Counted from the stretch's first letter, positions 36,626 to 46,089 are shown. The stretch: DNA of 64,000 nucleotides from CAZEQK01 sp964514395 (GCA_964514395.1 CAZEQK010000009.1:32150-96149); one strand, 5' to 3'. The notes: a model not told the origin generated them from the sequence alone. Numbers and translations: made by a program.

Positions 36626-37638
36626 TATTCAACCACCTCATTCTCGATAGCAACAGCATGTGCAATACAAGGAATAGACTCTCCCTGTTGATATGAAATA
36701 GGACTTAGTAGTGCACCAGTTGCAACTACTAATACTTTATTTAATTTTTTTTGATTCATTTGCTTAATAATATGTCCATAGGTGACAGAGGCGCTACTAG
36801 CACATCCACTTCCTCCTGCAAAGACCTTTTGATCCTTACTATAAATCATTAAGCCACAATCATTATAAACCTGTGACATATCATATCCTTGTTCGAGAAG
36901 CATTTTCTTAGCAATTGGATATCCTACTCCCGCTAAGTCGCCTGTTACAATTAGATCGTAATCATTTGGTGTTCTATTCGTGTCTTTAAAATGTTGAATG
37001 ATTGTATCTACTGCTGCAGGAGCCATTGCTGAACCCATATCAAAAGGATCCTTTAAACCCATATCTATAACCTTTCCAATCGTGGCATATTTGACTTTAG
37101 GTCCTATAAGCCCTCTACCGATTACTGCAACACCTGAGCCAGTGACTGTCCACTGTGCAAAAGGTGGCTTTTGTCCTCCATATTCCGTTGGATATCGATA
37201 TTGTTTTTCCGCTGTTGCATTATGACTGCTACATCCAGATATAATATAATCAGCAAAGCCACCCTCAATTAATGATGCTGATAAAGATAATGCTTCCATC
37301 GAAGTAGAACAAGCACCATAAACACCAAGATAGGGAATTTGAGAATAGCTAGCTGTAAAAGAAGCAGAAATAATTTGATTTAATAAATCACCAGCAATCA
37401 TGATATTAACTTGATCCTGAGTAATGCCTGCCTTTTCAATACTCAGGTCTAATGCTTCTTCAAATAATTTTCGTTCTGCTTTTTCCCAGGTTTCCTGTCC
37501 TATATATAGATCCTCATGGATGATATCAAAATCATTACTTAATGGGCCTTGACCTTCCTTAGGTCCAACTGCAACAGCACTTGATAATATACGTACTTGA
37601 GTAAACTCCCAAGTGCTTCTACCAATTTTTTTACCCAA
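36625..37638 (-). CDS. spoVAD: Stage V sporulation protein AD
   Basis: Thiolase-fold protein of 337 residues that binds dipicolinic acid during its uptake into the spore. YGACSTSMEALSLSA has the thiolase-like cysteine. The TTG start at 37638 is supported by GAAGGAGGAAG 4 nt upstream. It lies between spoVAC and spoVAEB in the normal order. Confidence 0.93.
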   Translation of the reverse strand: MGKKIGRSTWEFTQVRILSSAVAVGPKEGQGPLSNDFDIIHEDLYIGQETWEKAERKLFEEALDLSIEKAGITQDQVNIMIAGDLLNQIISASFTASYSQIPYLGVYGACSTSMEALSLSASLIEGGFADYIISGCSSHNATAEKQYRYPTEYGGQKPPFAQWTVTGSGVAVIGRGLIGPKVKYATIGKVIDMGLKDPFDMGSAMAPAAVDTIIQHFKDTNRTPNDYDLIVTGDLAGVGYPIAKKMLLEQGYDMSQVYNDCGLMIYSKDQKVFAGGSGCASSASVTYGHIIKQMNQKKLNKVLVVATGALLSPISYQQGESIPCIAHAVAIENEVVE

Positions 37639-37672
37639 GTTACTTCCTCCTTCATATCAATACTTAATTGTC

Positions 37673-38146
37673 TTAAATTAGTTTTATTAAGGTCTTTATT
37701 AGCGCTACTACAAATGCAGCAACCACTCCAAAAACAATGACTGAACCAGCTAGCTTAAACATATTTGCGCCAACTCCTAATACTAAACCCTCCGAACGAT
37801 GCTCAAGTGCCGCTGAAGCAATTGAATTTGCAAAGCCTGTCACAGGCACCGCTGAACCAGCTCCAGCAAATTGTCCAATTACATCATAGACACCTAAACC
37901 TGTTAGCAATGCTGATAAAAAAATCAAAGTAGCAACCGTTGGGTTACTAGCTTGTTCTTTTGAAAATCCAAAATAGTTAATATAGATATTTTGAATAGCT
38001 TGGCCAAATAGGCTTATAGCCCCCCCTATTATAAATGCCTTCATGCTGTTTAAAAGCACAGGTGGTTTTGGCCGCATTTGCATAGTCATCTGTTGGTATT
38101 TTCTCTTTTTCTCATTCTCTTTTCTTTTCTTTCCAGTTGATGGCAT
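37673..38146 (-). CDS. spoVAC: Stage V sporulation protein AC
   Basis: Membrane channel subunit of about 157 residues with a basic N-terminus (KKRKENEKKRK) and four segments; in B. subtilis it behaves as a mechanosensitive channel for dipicolinate release. GQFAGAGSAVPVTGFANSIA mirrors SpoVAEB. ATG 38146 (MPSTGKK) is chosen, with AGAGGTG upstream; the frame extends a further 12 codons into spoVAB. Confidence 0.9.
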   Translation of the reverse strand: MPSTGKKRKENEKKRKYQQMTMQMRPKPPVLLNSMKAFIIGGAISLFGQAIQNIYINYFGFSKEQASNPTVATLIFLSALLTGLGVYDVIGQFAGAGSAVPVTGFANSIASAALEHRSEGLVLGVGANMFKLAGSVIVFGVVAAFVVALIKTLIKLI

Positions 38147-38168
38147 GTATCTTACACCTCTATCTTCT

Positions 38169-38597
38169 TTATTTTTGTACATAAATAATCCAATGAAATA
38201 AGGAACCTGCTACCTTACCTAGCACCATTGCCATTAATAAAAATAAGATGGCATCTACCATGTTGAGGCGTTTTGCAAGAATGGGTAAAACATTTAGTAC
38301 CTCTGTCAAAGCAGCTGCCAGCATTCCAACAAACATTCCAGAAAATAAACCAACTATTACAGCGATAATTAGTGGGAGAGAAAAAGCGAGCCCTCTTAAG
38401 TCAATAATTGTAAAAAATATTACCCCAGCTATTAATCCCCGTTGAAACCATTTGATATAACTAAATCCTTTAATCAACTGAGCTAGCCTAGGTACAATAT
38501 CTAATACGGTAATAAACGCAACAAATCCACTACCAACCACCAAGCCCCATGCTAATCCAATAATTACAATACTAATATTTTGAATCATGACTTCCAT
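38169..38597 (-). CDS. spoVAB: Stage V sporulation protein AB
   Basis: Very hydrophobic 142-residue protein with four segments, second gene of spoVA. GSGFVAFITVLDIVPRLAQ and GMFVGMLAAALTEVLNVLPI are characteristic. It touches the end of spoVAA at 38597. Confidence 0.9.
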   Translation of the reverse strand: MEVMIQNISIVIIGLAWGLVVGSGFVAFITVLDIVPRLAQLIKGFSYIKWFQRGLIAGVIFFTIIDLRGLAFSLPLIIAVIVGLFSGMFVGMLAAALTEVLNVLPILAKRLNMVDAILFLLMAMVLGKVAGSLFHWIIYVQK

Positions 38598-39217
38598 TAT
38601 TGATCTTTCCTATTCTCTTTGTTTTCATTTAAGACGACATATTTATCTAAGTTTTTTTGATATAAAAACATTTCTACTTCTAATGGGCTTGGTTCTTCGT
38701 TGAATTTTTTCTTGAAGACATGATTAAAAAATAAAATCATTCCAATACCAATACCAAAAGAGTAAGGAATCTGTAATAAAAGAGGTTTGCTTTTTTTTAC
38801 ACCAGTAATTAAGTAAAAAAGTCGTCTTTGCACCTCTAACATACTCACATCATGGTGAAAATTCATGATTGCTAATCCTGAACCGATAAAGAGCAGGATC
38901 CAAACAAAGGCGATGGATAAAATGCTTGGGTTTTTATTCATGCTTTTTGAGACGATTTCAACAATTATTTCAGGGCTTCCAATACTTTTCACATCTGCTT
39001 TAGGGTATTCTTCCCTAATTGCCCTTATTATTTGCATCACATCAATAACGATTAGATGTTTATCTTTTTTCTTTACTTTATAAATAGCTAAATTCTTTAT
39101 TTCATTTTCATAATCATCGGGAGCAATAATCTGTGAAATTTGACGAAGATATATTGTTTCGCCTTGTGTCACAAAGTGACGGTTACGTAATCGAAGATAA
39201 ATAATTTCTTTGAGCAA
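38597..39217 (-). CDS. spoVAA: Stage V sporulation protein AA
   Basis: First gene of the spoVA operon, about 206 residues: an N-terminal soluble domain (IYLRLRNRHFV, VIRAIREEYP-like block) and two membrane segments (about 100-118 and 150-168). TTG 39217 lies 8 nt after GGAGG and is preferred; an ATG two codons earlier would be only 2 nt from it. A sigma-G promoter is visible upstream. Confidence 0.85.
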   Translation of the reverse strand: MLKEIIYLRLRNRHFVTQGETIYLRQISQIIAPDDYENEIKNLAIYKVKKKDKHLIVIDVMQIIRAIREEYPKADVKSIGSPEIIVEIVSKSMNKNPSILSIAFVWILLFIGSGLAIMNFHHDVSMLEVQRRLFYLITGVKKSKPLLLQIPYSFGIGIGMILFFNHVFKKKFNEEPSPLEVEMFLYQKNLDKYVVLNENKENRKDQ

Positions 39218-39248
39218 TATCATCGCCTCCTACATCTCTCTACTTCCT

Positions 39249-39277
39249 TAGTATGATTCAATAAAAAAAAGCCATTC
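39249..39277 (-). promoter_or_regulatory. Sigma-G promoter of the spoVA operon
   Basis: GAATG, 17-nt spacer, CATACTA, which matches the forespore sigma-G consensus. It lies about 30 nt before spoVAA; the B. subtilis spoVA operon is sigma-G dependent. Confidence 0.75.
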
Positions 39278-39289
39278 AATAAAGCGACA

Positions 39290-39316
39290 AAAAAAAATAG
39301 ACCCATGGGTCTATTC
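39290..39316 (-). terminator. Terminator of the spoIIA operon
   Basis: Perfect palindrome AATAGACCC / GGGTCTATT followed by T, overlapping the sigF stop codon. It separates spoIIA from spoVA. Confidence 0.8.
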
Positions 39317-40063
39317 TAACTGCTGTTTTATATTTAATAATATTTTTTTCTCTAACCGTGATACCTGAACCTGAGATATCCCTAACCTTTCAGCTACTTC
39401 TGATTGGGTCTGATCTTTAAAGTATCTTAGATAAACAATCAATCGTTCTCGTTCATTTAAACTCCGGATTGCATCCTGCAAAGCAATCTTGTCAAACCAT
39501 TTATTCTGTGATTCATCGGATATCTGATCCATTAAAGTAATCGGGTCCCCATCATTTTCAAAGACGGTTTCGTGAATGGAACTAGGAGCTCTATTTGCTT
39601 CTTGTGCAAATACAACATCTTCTGGAGATATATGCAATTTTTCAGCAATTTCCTTAATCGTCGGCAATCTCCCTAAGGTTTTTGACAGCTCGTCCTTTGT
39701 CTTTCTAACTTTATTGGCAGTTTCCTTTAGAGATCGGCTAACCTTGACAGTTCCATCGTCTCTTATAAACCGTTGTATTTCACCTATTATCATTGGCACT
39801 GCATAGGTTGAGAATCGAACATCAAAGGACATGTCAAATTTGTCTACTGCTTTTAATAATCCGATTGCACCTATTTGAAATAAATCATCTGCTTCATAAC
39901 CACGATTTAAGAAGCGTTGAACCACAGACCAAATTAGTCGTATATTGCTATTAACAATTTGATCTCTTGCTGATTCATCTCCTTTTTGACTTTTTATAAT
40001 CAATTCTTTTATTTCCTTATCCCCAAGATAAGAATGATGACTATTTTTTATATCAAATTCCAT
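39311..40063 (-). CDS. sigF: Forespore RNA polymerase sigma-F factor
   Basis: A 250-residue sigma-70 family factor, first forespore-specific sigma. Region 2 (NIRLIWSVVQRFLNRGYEAD, DLFQIGAIGLLKAVDKFD) and region 4 (EVAERLGISQVQVSRLEKK) are complete. It is 10 nt after spoIIAB, its anti-sigma factor, in the universal spoIIAA-spoIIAB-sigF order. Confidence 0.96.
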   Translation of the reverse strand: MEFDIKNSHHSYLGDKEIKELIIKSQKGDESARDQIVNSNIRLIWSVVQRFLNRGYEADDLFQIGAIGLLKAVDKFDMSFDVRFSTYAVPMIIGEIQRFIRDDGTVKVSRSLKETANKVRKTKDELSKTLGRLPTIKEIAEKLHISPEDVVFAQEANRAPSSIHETVFENDGDPITLMDQISDESQNKWFDKIALQDAIRSLNERERLIVYLRYFKDQTQSEVAERLGISQVQVSRLEKKILLNIKQQLE

Positions 40064-40073
40064 GTCATCACCC

Positions 40074-40514
40074 CTAATTTACGTGATTATTTAATTTAAT
40101 CCGTTTTTTTAAAACAACCTTTGTACCCTCGTGCATAGTAGAGTGAATAGACATATGATCCATCATATTTTCCATGATGGTAAAACCCATTCCAGATCTT
40201 TCAAGTTCAGGCTTTGTTGTAAATAACGGCTGAATTGCTTGTTCAATATCCTCTATCCCTTTACCATGATCCTCTATCGTTATTTCTACCTCATTGTTCA
40301 TCATATTTACAGTTATTGTTATCATTCCGTTTATATCTTCTTCATAACCATGAATGATAGAGTTTGTTACTGCTTCTGAAACCACGGTCTTTATATCGTT
40401 TATTTCTTCAAGTGTTGGATCTACCTGTGACACAAAAGAAGCAACGGCCACCCTTGCAAAGGATTCATTCTCTGACTTCGCTGAAAATTGTAATTTCATA
40501 AAATTTTGATTCAC
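40074..40514 (-). CDS. spoIIAB: Anti-sigma-F factor and kinase
   Basis: GHKL-fold serine kinase of 146 residues that holds sigma-F and phosphorylates SpoIIAA. N box EAVTNSIIHGYE, EDHGKGIED and TTKPELERSGMGFTIMENMMD are intact. GTG 40514 has GGGGGTGG 5 nt upstream and matches the known N-terminus of the family. Confidence 0.95.
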   Translation of the reverse strand: MNQNFMKLQFSAKSENESFARVAVASFVSQVDPTLEEINDIKTVVSEAVTNSIIHGYEEDINGMITITVNMMNNEVEITIEDHGKGIEDIEQAIQPLFTTKPELERSGMGFTIMENMMDHMSIHSTMHEGTKVVLKKRIKLNNHVN

Positions 40515-40865
40515 TTAAGCCACCCCCAATGATTTGATGGCTTCATTTTCACTTTCAAACACAGTCAAGATTTTAAACATTCCAGATAATTCAAAGATTT
40601 TATATACGTTTGGTTGAACACAGCAAATAGACATTTTTCCTTCTAGCTGACGAACCTTTTTATACCTACCTAACAATACACCTAAACCGGAACTATCCAT
40701 AAAAGAAAGCTGCTCAAGATTAAATAAAAGATTATTTGCGATACCCTTCATTAATTCAGTATCAATTTTCCCCCTAACCATATCTGATGTATGATGATCT
40801 AGTTCCCCTATTAATCTAACGATTAGTGTACTTTTTTCAACTTCTAGTGAAATATTTAAGCTCAT
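40515..40865 (-). CDS. spoIIAA: Anti-anti-sigma factor SpoIIAA
   Basis: STAS-domain protein of 116 residues that frees sigma-F when dephosphorylated. The phosphorylated serine is in FMDSSGLGVLLGRYK. The gene ends one base before the spoIIAB GTG. A sigma-H promoter lies upstream, so the three genes can be induced at the onset of sporulation. Confidence 0.95.
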   Translation of the reverse strand: MSLNISLEVEKSTLIVRLIGELDHHTSDMVRGKIDTELMKGIANNLLFNLEQLSFMDSSGLGVLLGRYKKVRQLEGKMSICCVQPNVYKIFELSGMFKILTVFESENEAIKSLGVA

Positions 40866-40931
40866 TTTATCTTCACTCCTTCTTCCCTTTCTATGTGCTC
40901 AATAAATGAGACACAGCCATTTATCTTGTCT

Positions 40932-40959
40932 ATTCTTCTTTTCTATTTCCATTTCCTGC
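40932..40959 (-). promoter_or_regulatory. Sigma-H promoter of the spoIIA operon
   Basis: GCAGGAAAT, 12-nt spacer, GAAGAAT: full match to RNAGGAWWW and RNNGAAT. It is the expected control of spoIIA. Confidence 0.8.
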
Positions 40960-40974
40960 TTGTCGACAAAAGAA

Positions 40975-41018
40975 CAAAAAAATCGAGAAACCGTAACAAC
41001 ATGCGGCATCTCGATGTC
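40975..41018 (-). terminator. Terminator of dacF
   Basis: Stem ATCGAGA / TCTCGAT with inner CCG/CGG pairs and TTTTTT. It makes spoIIA independent of dacF read-through, at least in part. Confidence 0.8.
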
Positions 41019-41042
41019 GAAAATAATAATATTTTGTACTAT

Positions 41043-42215
41043 CTACTTCAAATTATTTGCAAAGGTAAACTGCTTCATTGCTATTTTCAACATATCTAAT
41101 AGGTTTCCTCTTTTTATTTCCTTTTCTGCAATTAAAGGAACGCTTTGCATTTTTTCCCCATCCTTAAAGATCTCTATATTTGCCAATACTTCTCCTTTTT
41201 TTACAGGAGCAGTAACTTTTCCGTTTAAATTTATTTTTTGCTCATAGTTATCTGATGATTCTCCTTTTTTCATAAGTAAGCTAATCTGTTGTGGAGCAAT
41301 TAAAGATAATGTCTCTTCTTTACCTTTACTTATCTCAATTGCTGTAATCTTTTCACTTTTTTTATACAATATTTGATTAATGTATTGACTAAAGGCATAA
41401 TTTAATAGTTGTGTCACTTCCTTATTTCTTGTTTTTGTATTTGGTTCACCCATCACAACTGCAATAATTCTAAATGTGCCTTTTTTTGCTGTCGCTGCTA
41501 AACAAAACTTTGCTTCACTAGTGTAGCCAGTTTTTAAACCATCGACACCTTGATAAAATTTAACTAATTTATTTGTATTTACAAGCCAAAAGGGATTCGA
41601 TGTATTTTTTCGTAAATAGTCTTGATATAAACCTGTATAATTTGTTATTTTTTCATATTTTAGAAGCTCTTTAGACATGATGGCGATATCGTAGGCAGAC
41701 GAAAAATGATTTTCAGCTGGTAGACCGTTTGAATTAACAAAATGTGTATTTTTTAATCCAAGCTCCTTTGCTTTTTTATTCATCATTTCAACAAATAATT
41801 CATCAGATCCAGCTATATACTCTGCTAATGCCACAGAAGCATCGTTTCCTGATGCTAAAGCGATACCTTTTAATAAATCTTCTACTGTCATTTCTTCCCC
41901 AGCTTCTAAAAAGATTTGTGACCCCCCTATCGATGCGGCATAATCACTCACCTTTACTTTATCCTTCAATGTTATTTTTCCATTATCAATGGCTTCCATA
42001 ATTAAAAGCATAGTCATGATTTTGGTGATACTTGCTGGTGGAAGCTTTTTATTGCTATTTTTCTCAAAGATAATAGTACCTGTATCGCTATCAATCAGAA
42101 TAGCCGATTTAGCATTTGGTACTAAATCAATCTCCTTAGCACCAACTTTTGGAATATCTATAACAGACATGAAAAGCATACAAATAAGTAAAAAGATCAT
42201 ACTTTTTTTAAACAT
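41043..42215 (-). CDS. dacF: Sporulation D-Ala-D-Ala carboxypeptidase DacF
   Basis: Penicillin-binding protein of 390 residues acting on forespore peptidoglycan. It has a signal peptide (1-26), S62xxK65 in ASITKIM, S122-G-N in LASGNDAS and KTG in DGLKTGYT, then a C-terminal beta domain and a short amphipathic anchor helix. It lies directly upstream of spoIIAA, as in B. subtilis. A weak sigma-F-like sequence upstream was not convincing enough to list. Confidence 0.92.
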   Translation of the reverse strand: MFKKSMIFLLICMLFMSVIDIPKVGAKEIDLVPNAKSAILIDSDTGTIIFEKNSNKKLPPASITKIMTMLLIMEAIDNGKITLKDKVKVSDYAASIGGSQIFLEAGEEMTVEDLLKGIALASGNDASVALAEYIAGSDELFVEMMNKKAKELGLKNTHFVNSNGLPAENHFSSAYDIAIMSKELLKYEKITNYTGLYQDYLRKNTSNPFWLVNTNKLVKFYQGVDGLKTGYTSEAKFCLAATAKKGTFRIIAVVMGEPNTKTRNKEVTQLLNYAFSQYINQILYKKSEKITAIEISKGKEETLSLIAPQQISLLMKKGESSDNYEQKINLNGKVTAPVKKGEVLANIEIFKDGEKMQSVPLIAEKEIKRGNLLDMLKIAMKQFTFANNLK

Positions 42216-42321
42216 AAATCCGTCTCTCCTTTTTTACATAGTAATATCTATACTTATTGTTCCTTTATTAAGGAGAAATATTCCAACCTTTTTAAAATAT
42301 TGTATTTTTCATAATGATCTA

Positions 42322-42358
42322 TAAAAAGGCTGCAAACATATCATGTTTACAGCCTTTT
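42322..42358 (-). terminator. Terminator of the deoB-pdp operon
   Basis: Stem AAAGGCTG ... CAGCCTTT with extra A/T pairs and a T-run. Confidence 0.8.
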
Positions 42359-42387
42359 GAATCATCTATTATAGGATAGTAATTTCT

Positions 42388-43713
42388 CTAAAATTTTTCT
42401 ACTCCATCCTTTGTTACTATTCCAAAAATTAATGGTACCTTTTCCTTCTCAGCTTTTCTAATGTCATATGAAGTTAATACCCTTTTCTCTACTTCTTGTA
42501 AATTCGTTTCATTATTTACATGTAAAGTCGCAAGTACCTCTCCCTTGTTCACTCGATCTCCAACTTTTTTATTCAATTTGATTCCAACCGCTAGATCAAT
42601 AACAGATTCCTTTGTTGCTCTTCCAGCACCTAACAGCATTGCACTTAAACCAATTTCTTCAGCAGTAATTCTATGCACATACCCACTATCATTGGCGATT
42701 ACTTCAACAATTGTTTTTGCATGTGGTAGTTTTTCAGGATGATTGATCATATCTAGATTACCACCTTGCGCTACAACAAATTGCTTAAAGGTTTCTAACG
42801 CTTTACCAGAAACGATGATCTCCTTTAACATACTGTAGGCTTCATCTACTGTTTTAACCTTATTACTTAAAACCAACATCTGAGAGCCTAATGTCAGACA
42901 GAGCTCTTCTAAATCCTTTGGTCCTTTACCCTGTAAAGTATCTATAGCTTCTAATACCTCTAGTGCATTGCCAATGGCATAACCAAGTGGCTGATCCATA
43001 TCACTTACAACAGCTACCGTATCTCTATCTGTTAATGTTCCAATATCTACCATCGTCTTTGCTAAATCGAAGGATTTCTCATGTGTTTTCATAAATGCAC
43101 CATTACCAGTTTTTACATCTAATACGATGGCATCTGCACCTGCTGCTATTTTCTTACTCATGATTGAACTAGCGATTAAAGGAATGGAATCAACGGTAGC
43201 TGTAACATCTCTAAGTGAATACAGCAATTTATCCGCTGGAGTTAGATTTTTTGTTTGACCAATTACTGCTAATTTCACTTGATTGACTTGTTTGATAAAA
43301 TCATCATTGCTAATTTCCACATGAAATCCCTCAATTGATTCAAGCTTATCAATCGTTCCACCTGTATGACCTAAGCCCCTACCAGAAAGCTTCGCTACAG
43401 GAACCCCTGCTGCTGCTACAAGTGGCCCAAGGACTAACGTAGTCGTATCCCCTACTCCACCAGTACTATGCTTATCAACCTTTAAGCCTTTTATTGGTGA
43501 CAGGTCTATTTGCTCACCTGAATATACAATAGCCATGGTTAAATCTGCTGTCTCTCTTTCGTTCATTCCTTGGAAAAAAACACTCATCGTAAAGGCAGAT
43601 ATTTGATAATCAGGGATCGTTCCTTTCACGTAACCATCAATGATAAAATTGATTTCATCAGTAGTTAGCGCTTTTCCTTCACGCTTTTTTAATATAATAT
43701 CTACCATTCTCAT
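42388..43713 (-). CDS. pdp: Pyrimidine-nucleoside phosphorylase
   Basis: Enzyme of 441 residues that splits uridine, deoxyuridine and thymidine with phosphate to base plus (deoxy)ribose 1-phosphate, which DeoB then isomerises. The phosphate loop KHSTGGVGDTT and SGRGLGHTGGTIDKLES are intact. AGAGGTGAC is 6 nt before ATG 43713. Its ATG overlaps the stop of the upstream nucleoside-phosphorylase remnant (ATGA). Confidence 0.95.
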   Translation of the reverse strand: MRMVDIILKKREGKALTTDEINFIIDGYVKGTIPDYQISAFTMSVFFQGMNERETADLTMAIVYSGEQIDLSPIKGLKVDKHSTGGVGDTTTLVLGPLVAAAGVPVAKLSGRGLGHTGGTIDKLESIEGFHVEISNDDFIKQVNQVKLAVIGQTKNLTPADKLLYSLRDVTATVDSIPLIASSIMSKKIAAGADAIVLDVKTGNGAFMKTHEKSFDLAKTMVDIGTLTDRDTVAVVSDMDQPLGYAIGNALEVLEAIDTLQGKGPKDLEELCLTLGSQMLVLSNKVKTVDEAYSMLKEIIVSGKALETFKQFVVAQGGNLDMINHPEKLPHAKTIVEVIANDSGYVHRITAEEIGLSAMLLGAGRATKESVIDLAVGIKLNKKVGDRVNKGEVLATLHVNNETNLQEVEKRVLTSYDIRKAEKEKVPLIFGIVTKDGVEKF

Positions 43714-43847
43714 GATAAAGTCACCTCTTTTAGAATACCGCGAACAAGACCTGTAAATTTATACTTACTTAAATCGATTTCAGGAGTCACCTTTGTTTTT
43801 GATATCACAAAAAGTGCTGCTTCTTCTATTATATTAATTAAGTTCAA
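43710..43847 (-). pseudogene. pupG: pupG remnant, 45-codon in-frame internal deletion
   Basis: A 45-codon frame from TTG 43847. The first 24 residues (LINIIEEAALFVISKTKVTPEI) match the start of purine nucleoside phosphorylase. The last 17 or so (KYKFTGLVRGILKEV) resemble its C-terminal helix. The core with all catalytic residues is missing, so about 230 codons were lost by an in-frame deletion. The position between deoB and pdp is exactly that of pupG in B. subtilis (drm-pupG-pdp). The reading frame remains open and ends in ATGA with pdp, so it may now serve only to couple translation. Confidence 0.75.
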
Positions 43848-43859
43848 CCTATTTACCCC

Positions 43860-45038
43860 CTATTTTAATTCTCCTAAAAAACTAATACCGTACTTTGGTA
43901 AATTGATTTGAAAATTATCAGCAATTGTTGCACCGATATCAGCAAAAGTATTTCTAATTTTTAAATTAACTCCCCCACGCAATGCTTTACTATAAACCAC
44001 TAATGGTACATATTCTCTTGTATGATCTGTACCGACATGGGTAGGATCATTACCATGATCTGCCGTAAGAATTAACAAATCATCTTCACCTAATGCGTCA
44101 AATAACTCTGGTAGTCTTGAATCGAAATCTTCAATAGCCTTTCCATAGCCTTCGGGATTGCGTCTATGGCCGTAAAGCATATCGAAGTCAACTAGATTCG
44201 TAAACAATAACCCGTTAAACTCTTGTTTTAACTCTTCTATCGTTTTATCTACACCGTCCATGTTGGATTTTGTCTTAATGGCTTTTGTTACTCCTTCTTT
44301 AGAGTAGATATCTGAGATTTTACCAACTGCAATTGAATCGTAATCGCTAGCCTTTAATTCATTCATCACTGTTTTTGCAGGCGGTTTTACAGAATAATCT
44401 CTTCTATTTGGAGTCCGTTCAAAGGAACCTGGTTTGCCAATAAAAGGTCTTGCAATAACTCTGCCAACGGCAAACTCATCATTTAATGTTAATTCCCTTG
44501 CTACTTCACATATATGATATAATTCGTCAATTGGGACGATATCTTCATGGGCAGCAATTTGAAAAACACTATCTGCAGAAGTATAAACGATAACTGCTCC
44601 AGTTTCCATGTGCTCTTCACCAAGCTCTACTATTATTTCCGTACCCGATGCTGGTTTATTTCCAATCGTCTTTCTACCTATTTTTTTTTCAAATTCATTT
44701 ATTAATTTATCTGGGAAGCCGTCTGGATAGGTATTAAAGGGTATATCTACTTTTAACCCCATTAGCTCCCAGTGTCCTGTCATTGTGTCCTTACCTATTG
44801 ATACCTCATTCATTTTTCCGTAAGAAGCAATCGGAGCTTCCATCTCATTTACCCCTTTTATCGGATAAATATTTCCAAGTCCCATTTTCTCTAAATTTGG
44901 TGTATACAAACCACCAGTTTTATTTGCAATATTTGCAATTGTATTCGTTCCTTCATCACCATAACGATCTGCATCTGGTAAAGAACCAATTCCTACACTA
45001 TCTAATACAATTAATGTTACCCTCTTAAATTGTTTCAT
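43860..45038 (-). CDS. deoB: Phosphopentomutase
   Basis: Alkaline-phosphatase-fold enzyme of 392 residues interconverting (deoxy)ribose 1- and 5-phosphates. Metal ligands are in VLDSVGIGSLPDA and ILTADHGNDPTH; the phosphorylated Thr is in KDTMTGHWELMG. TTAGGAGGAA precedes the start. It works with pdp downstream in nucleoside salvage. Confidence 0.95.
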   Translation of the reverse strand: MKQFKRVTLIVLDSVGIGSLPDADRYGDEGTNTIANIANKTGGLYTPNLEKMGLGNIYPIKGVNEMEAPIASYGKMNEVSIGKDTMTGHWELMGLKVDIPFNTYPDGFPDKLINEFEKKIGRKTIGNKPASGTEIIVELGEEHMETGAVIVYTSADSVFQIAAHEDIVPIDELYHICEVARELTLNDEFAVGRVIARPFIGKPGSFERTPNRRDYSVKPPAKTVMNELKASDYDSIAVGKISDIYSKEGVTKAIKTKSNMDGVDKTIEELKQEFNGLLFTNLVDFDMLYGHRRNPEGYGKAIEDFDSRLPELFDALGEDDLLILTADHGNDPTHVGTDHTREYVPLVVYSKALRGGVNLKIRNTFADIGATIADNFQINLPKYGISFLGELK

Positions 45039-45162
45039 TTTGAAATTCCTCCTAAGACTACAAAAATGATTATTTTTTTGTTTTTTTCAACCTATGCGTC
45101 TAGTAACAACTAAAAAATTAGCCTTTTCACTAGATGACTGATGTCAGACAACTGATCTTGAA

Positions 45163-45192
45163 ATAAAAGGTGAATCCTATTCACCTTTTACT
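45163..45192 (-). terminator. Terminator of xerD
   Basis: Stem AAAAGGTGAAT / ATTCACCTTTT with a 3-nt loop, right after the xerD stop. Confidence 0.8.
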
Positions 45193-45198
45193 TTCTTA

Positions 45199-46089
45199 TT
45201 ACGCCCTCGGATGAGACCTGGTGTAAACCTCTTTTAGTTTTGCTTTTGTTAAATGGGTATAAATTTGAGTCGTTGAAATATCAGCATGCCCTAACATTTC
45301 TTGCACAGACCTTAAATCCGCTCCATTTTCAAGCAAATGTGTCGCAAAGGAATGCCTCAGTGTATGGGGAGTAATATCTGTACTTATATTTGCCATTTTG
45401 GCGTATTTTTTAATGATTTTCCAAAATCCCTGACGTGTTATTCTTCTTCCATGATGATTTAAAAACAGGGCATTCTCTGTGTCTGTTCTTAATAATTTAA
45501 TCCTACCATTATTTATGTAGGTGTTAATACTATCAATCGCTACGCTACCAAGTGGAATAATTCGCTCCTTCGACCCTTTCCCAAAGCATTTTACCAAACC
45601 CATCTTTAAATTCAAATCTTCAACATTTAATGAGACTAGCTCTGATACTCTAGTACCAGTTGCATATAATAATTCTAACATAGCTTTATCACGCAATCCA
45701 GCACTATTACTTGTATCAGGTATCTGTAATAGGTCATCAATCTGATTGATTGTTAACACCTTCGGTAAGCGTTTATCTATTTTAGGAGACTCTAAGTTTT
45801 GTGATGGGTCTTTCAAAATATGTCGATCACGAAGTAAAAATTGATAAAATGATCTGATTGATGCTAAATTTCTTGAAATAGTGGTTGTTGCACGACCATT
45901 ATTTTTTAAATTTATTAAATATGCCATAATGTGGGTTCTATTGGTTTGAATAATTGGTGTATTAGCATAGTTTTTTTTGATGAATTGATAAAAAGCGGTT
46001 AAATCTCGTTTATAAGAATCTAATGTATTATTAGCAAGTCCCTTTTCTACGGTTAGATAATGAATAAATTCTTCTACTAACTTACCCAT
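45199..46089 (-). CDS. xerD: Site-specific tyrosine recombinase XerD
   Basis: A 296-residue recombinase that resolves chromosome dimers at dif with XerC. The N-terminal SAM-like domain and the catalytic set are visible: R in TGTRVSEL, HTLRHSFATHLL (HxxR), H in LGHADIS and the nucleophile Tyr in TTQIYTHL. The chromosomal context (yqzK, deoB) shows it is the housekeeping copy and not a mobile integrase. Confidence 0.94.
   Translation of the reverse strand: MGKLVEEFIHYLTVEKGLANNTLDSYKRDLTAFYQFIKKNYANTPIIQTNRTHIMAYLINLKNNGRATTTISRNLASIRSFYQFLLRDRHILKDPSQNLESPKIDKRLPKVLTINQIDDLLQIPDTSNSAGLRDKAMLELLYATGTRVSELVSLNVEDLNLKMGLVKCFGKGSKERIIPLGSVAIDSINTYINNGRIKLLRTDTENALFLNHHGRRITRQGFWKIIKKYAKMANISTDITPHTLRHSFATHLLENGADLRSVQEMLGHADISTTQIYTHLTKAKLKEVYTRSHPRA

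Noticed and set aside
42216..42330. Sigma-F promoter before dacF
   Set aside because: GAATA and GGAACAATAA are spaced suitably, but two of the key -10 positions mismatch.
45199..46089. Tyrosine recombinase as sign of a mobile element
   Set aside because: Its neighbours (yqzK, deoB) and length identify it as chromosomal XerD; no attachment repeats were seen.
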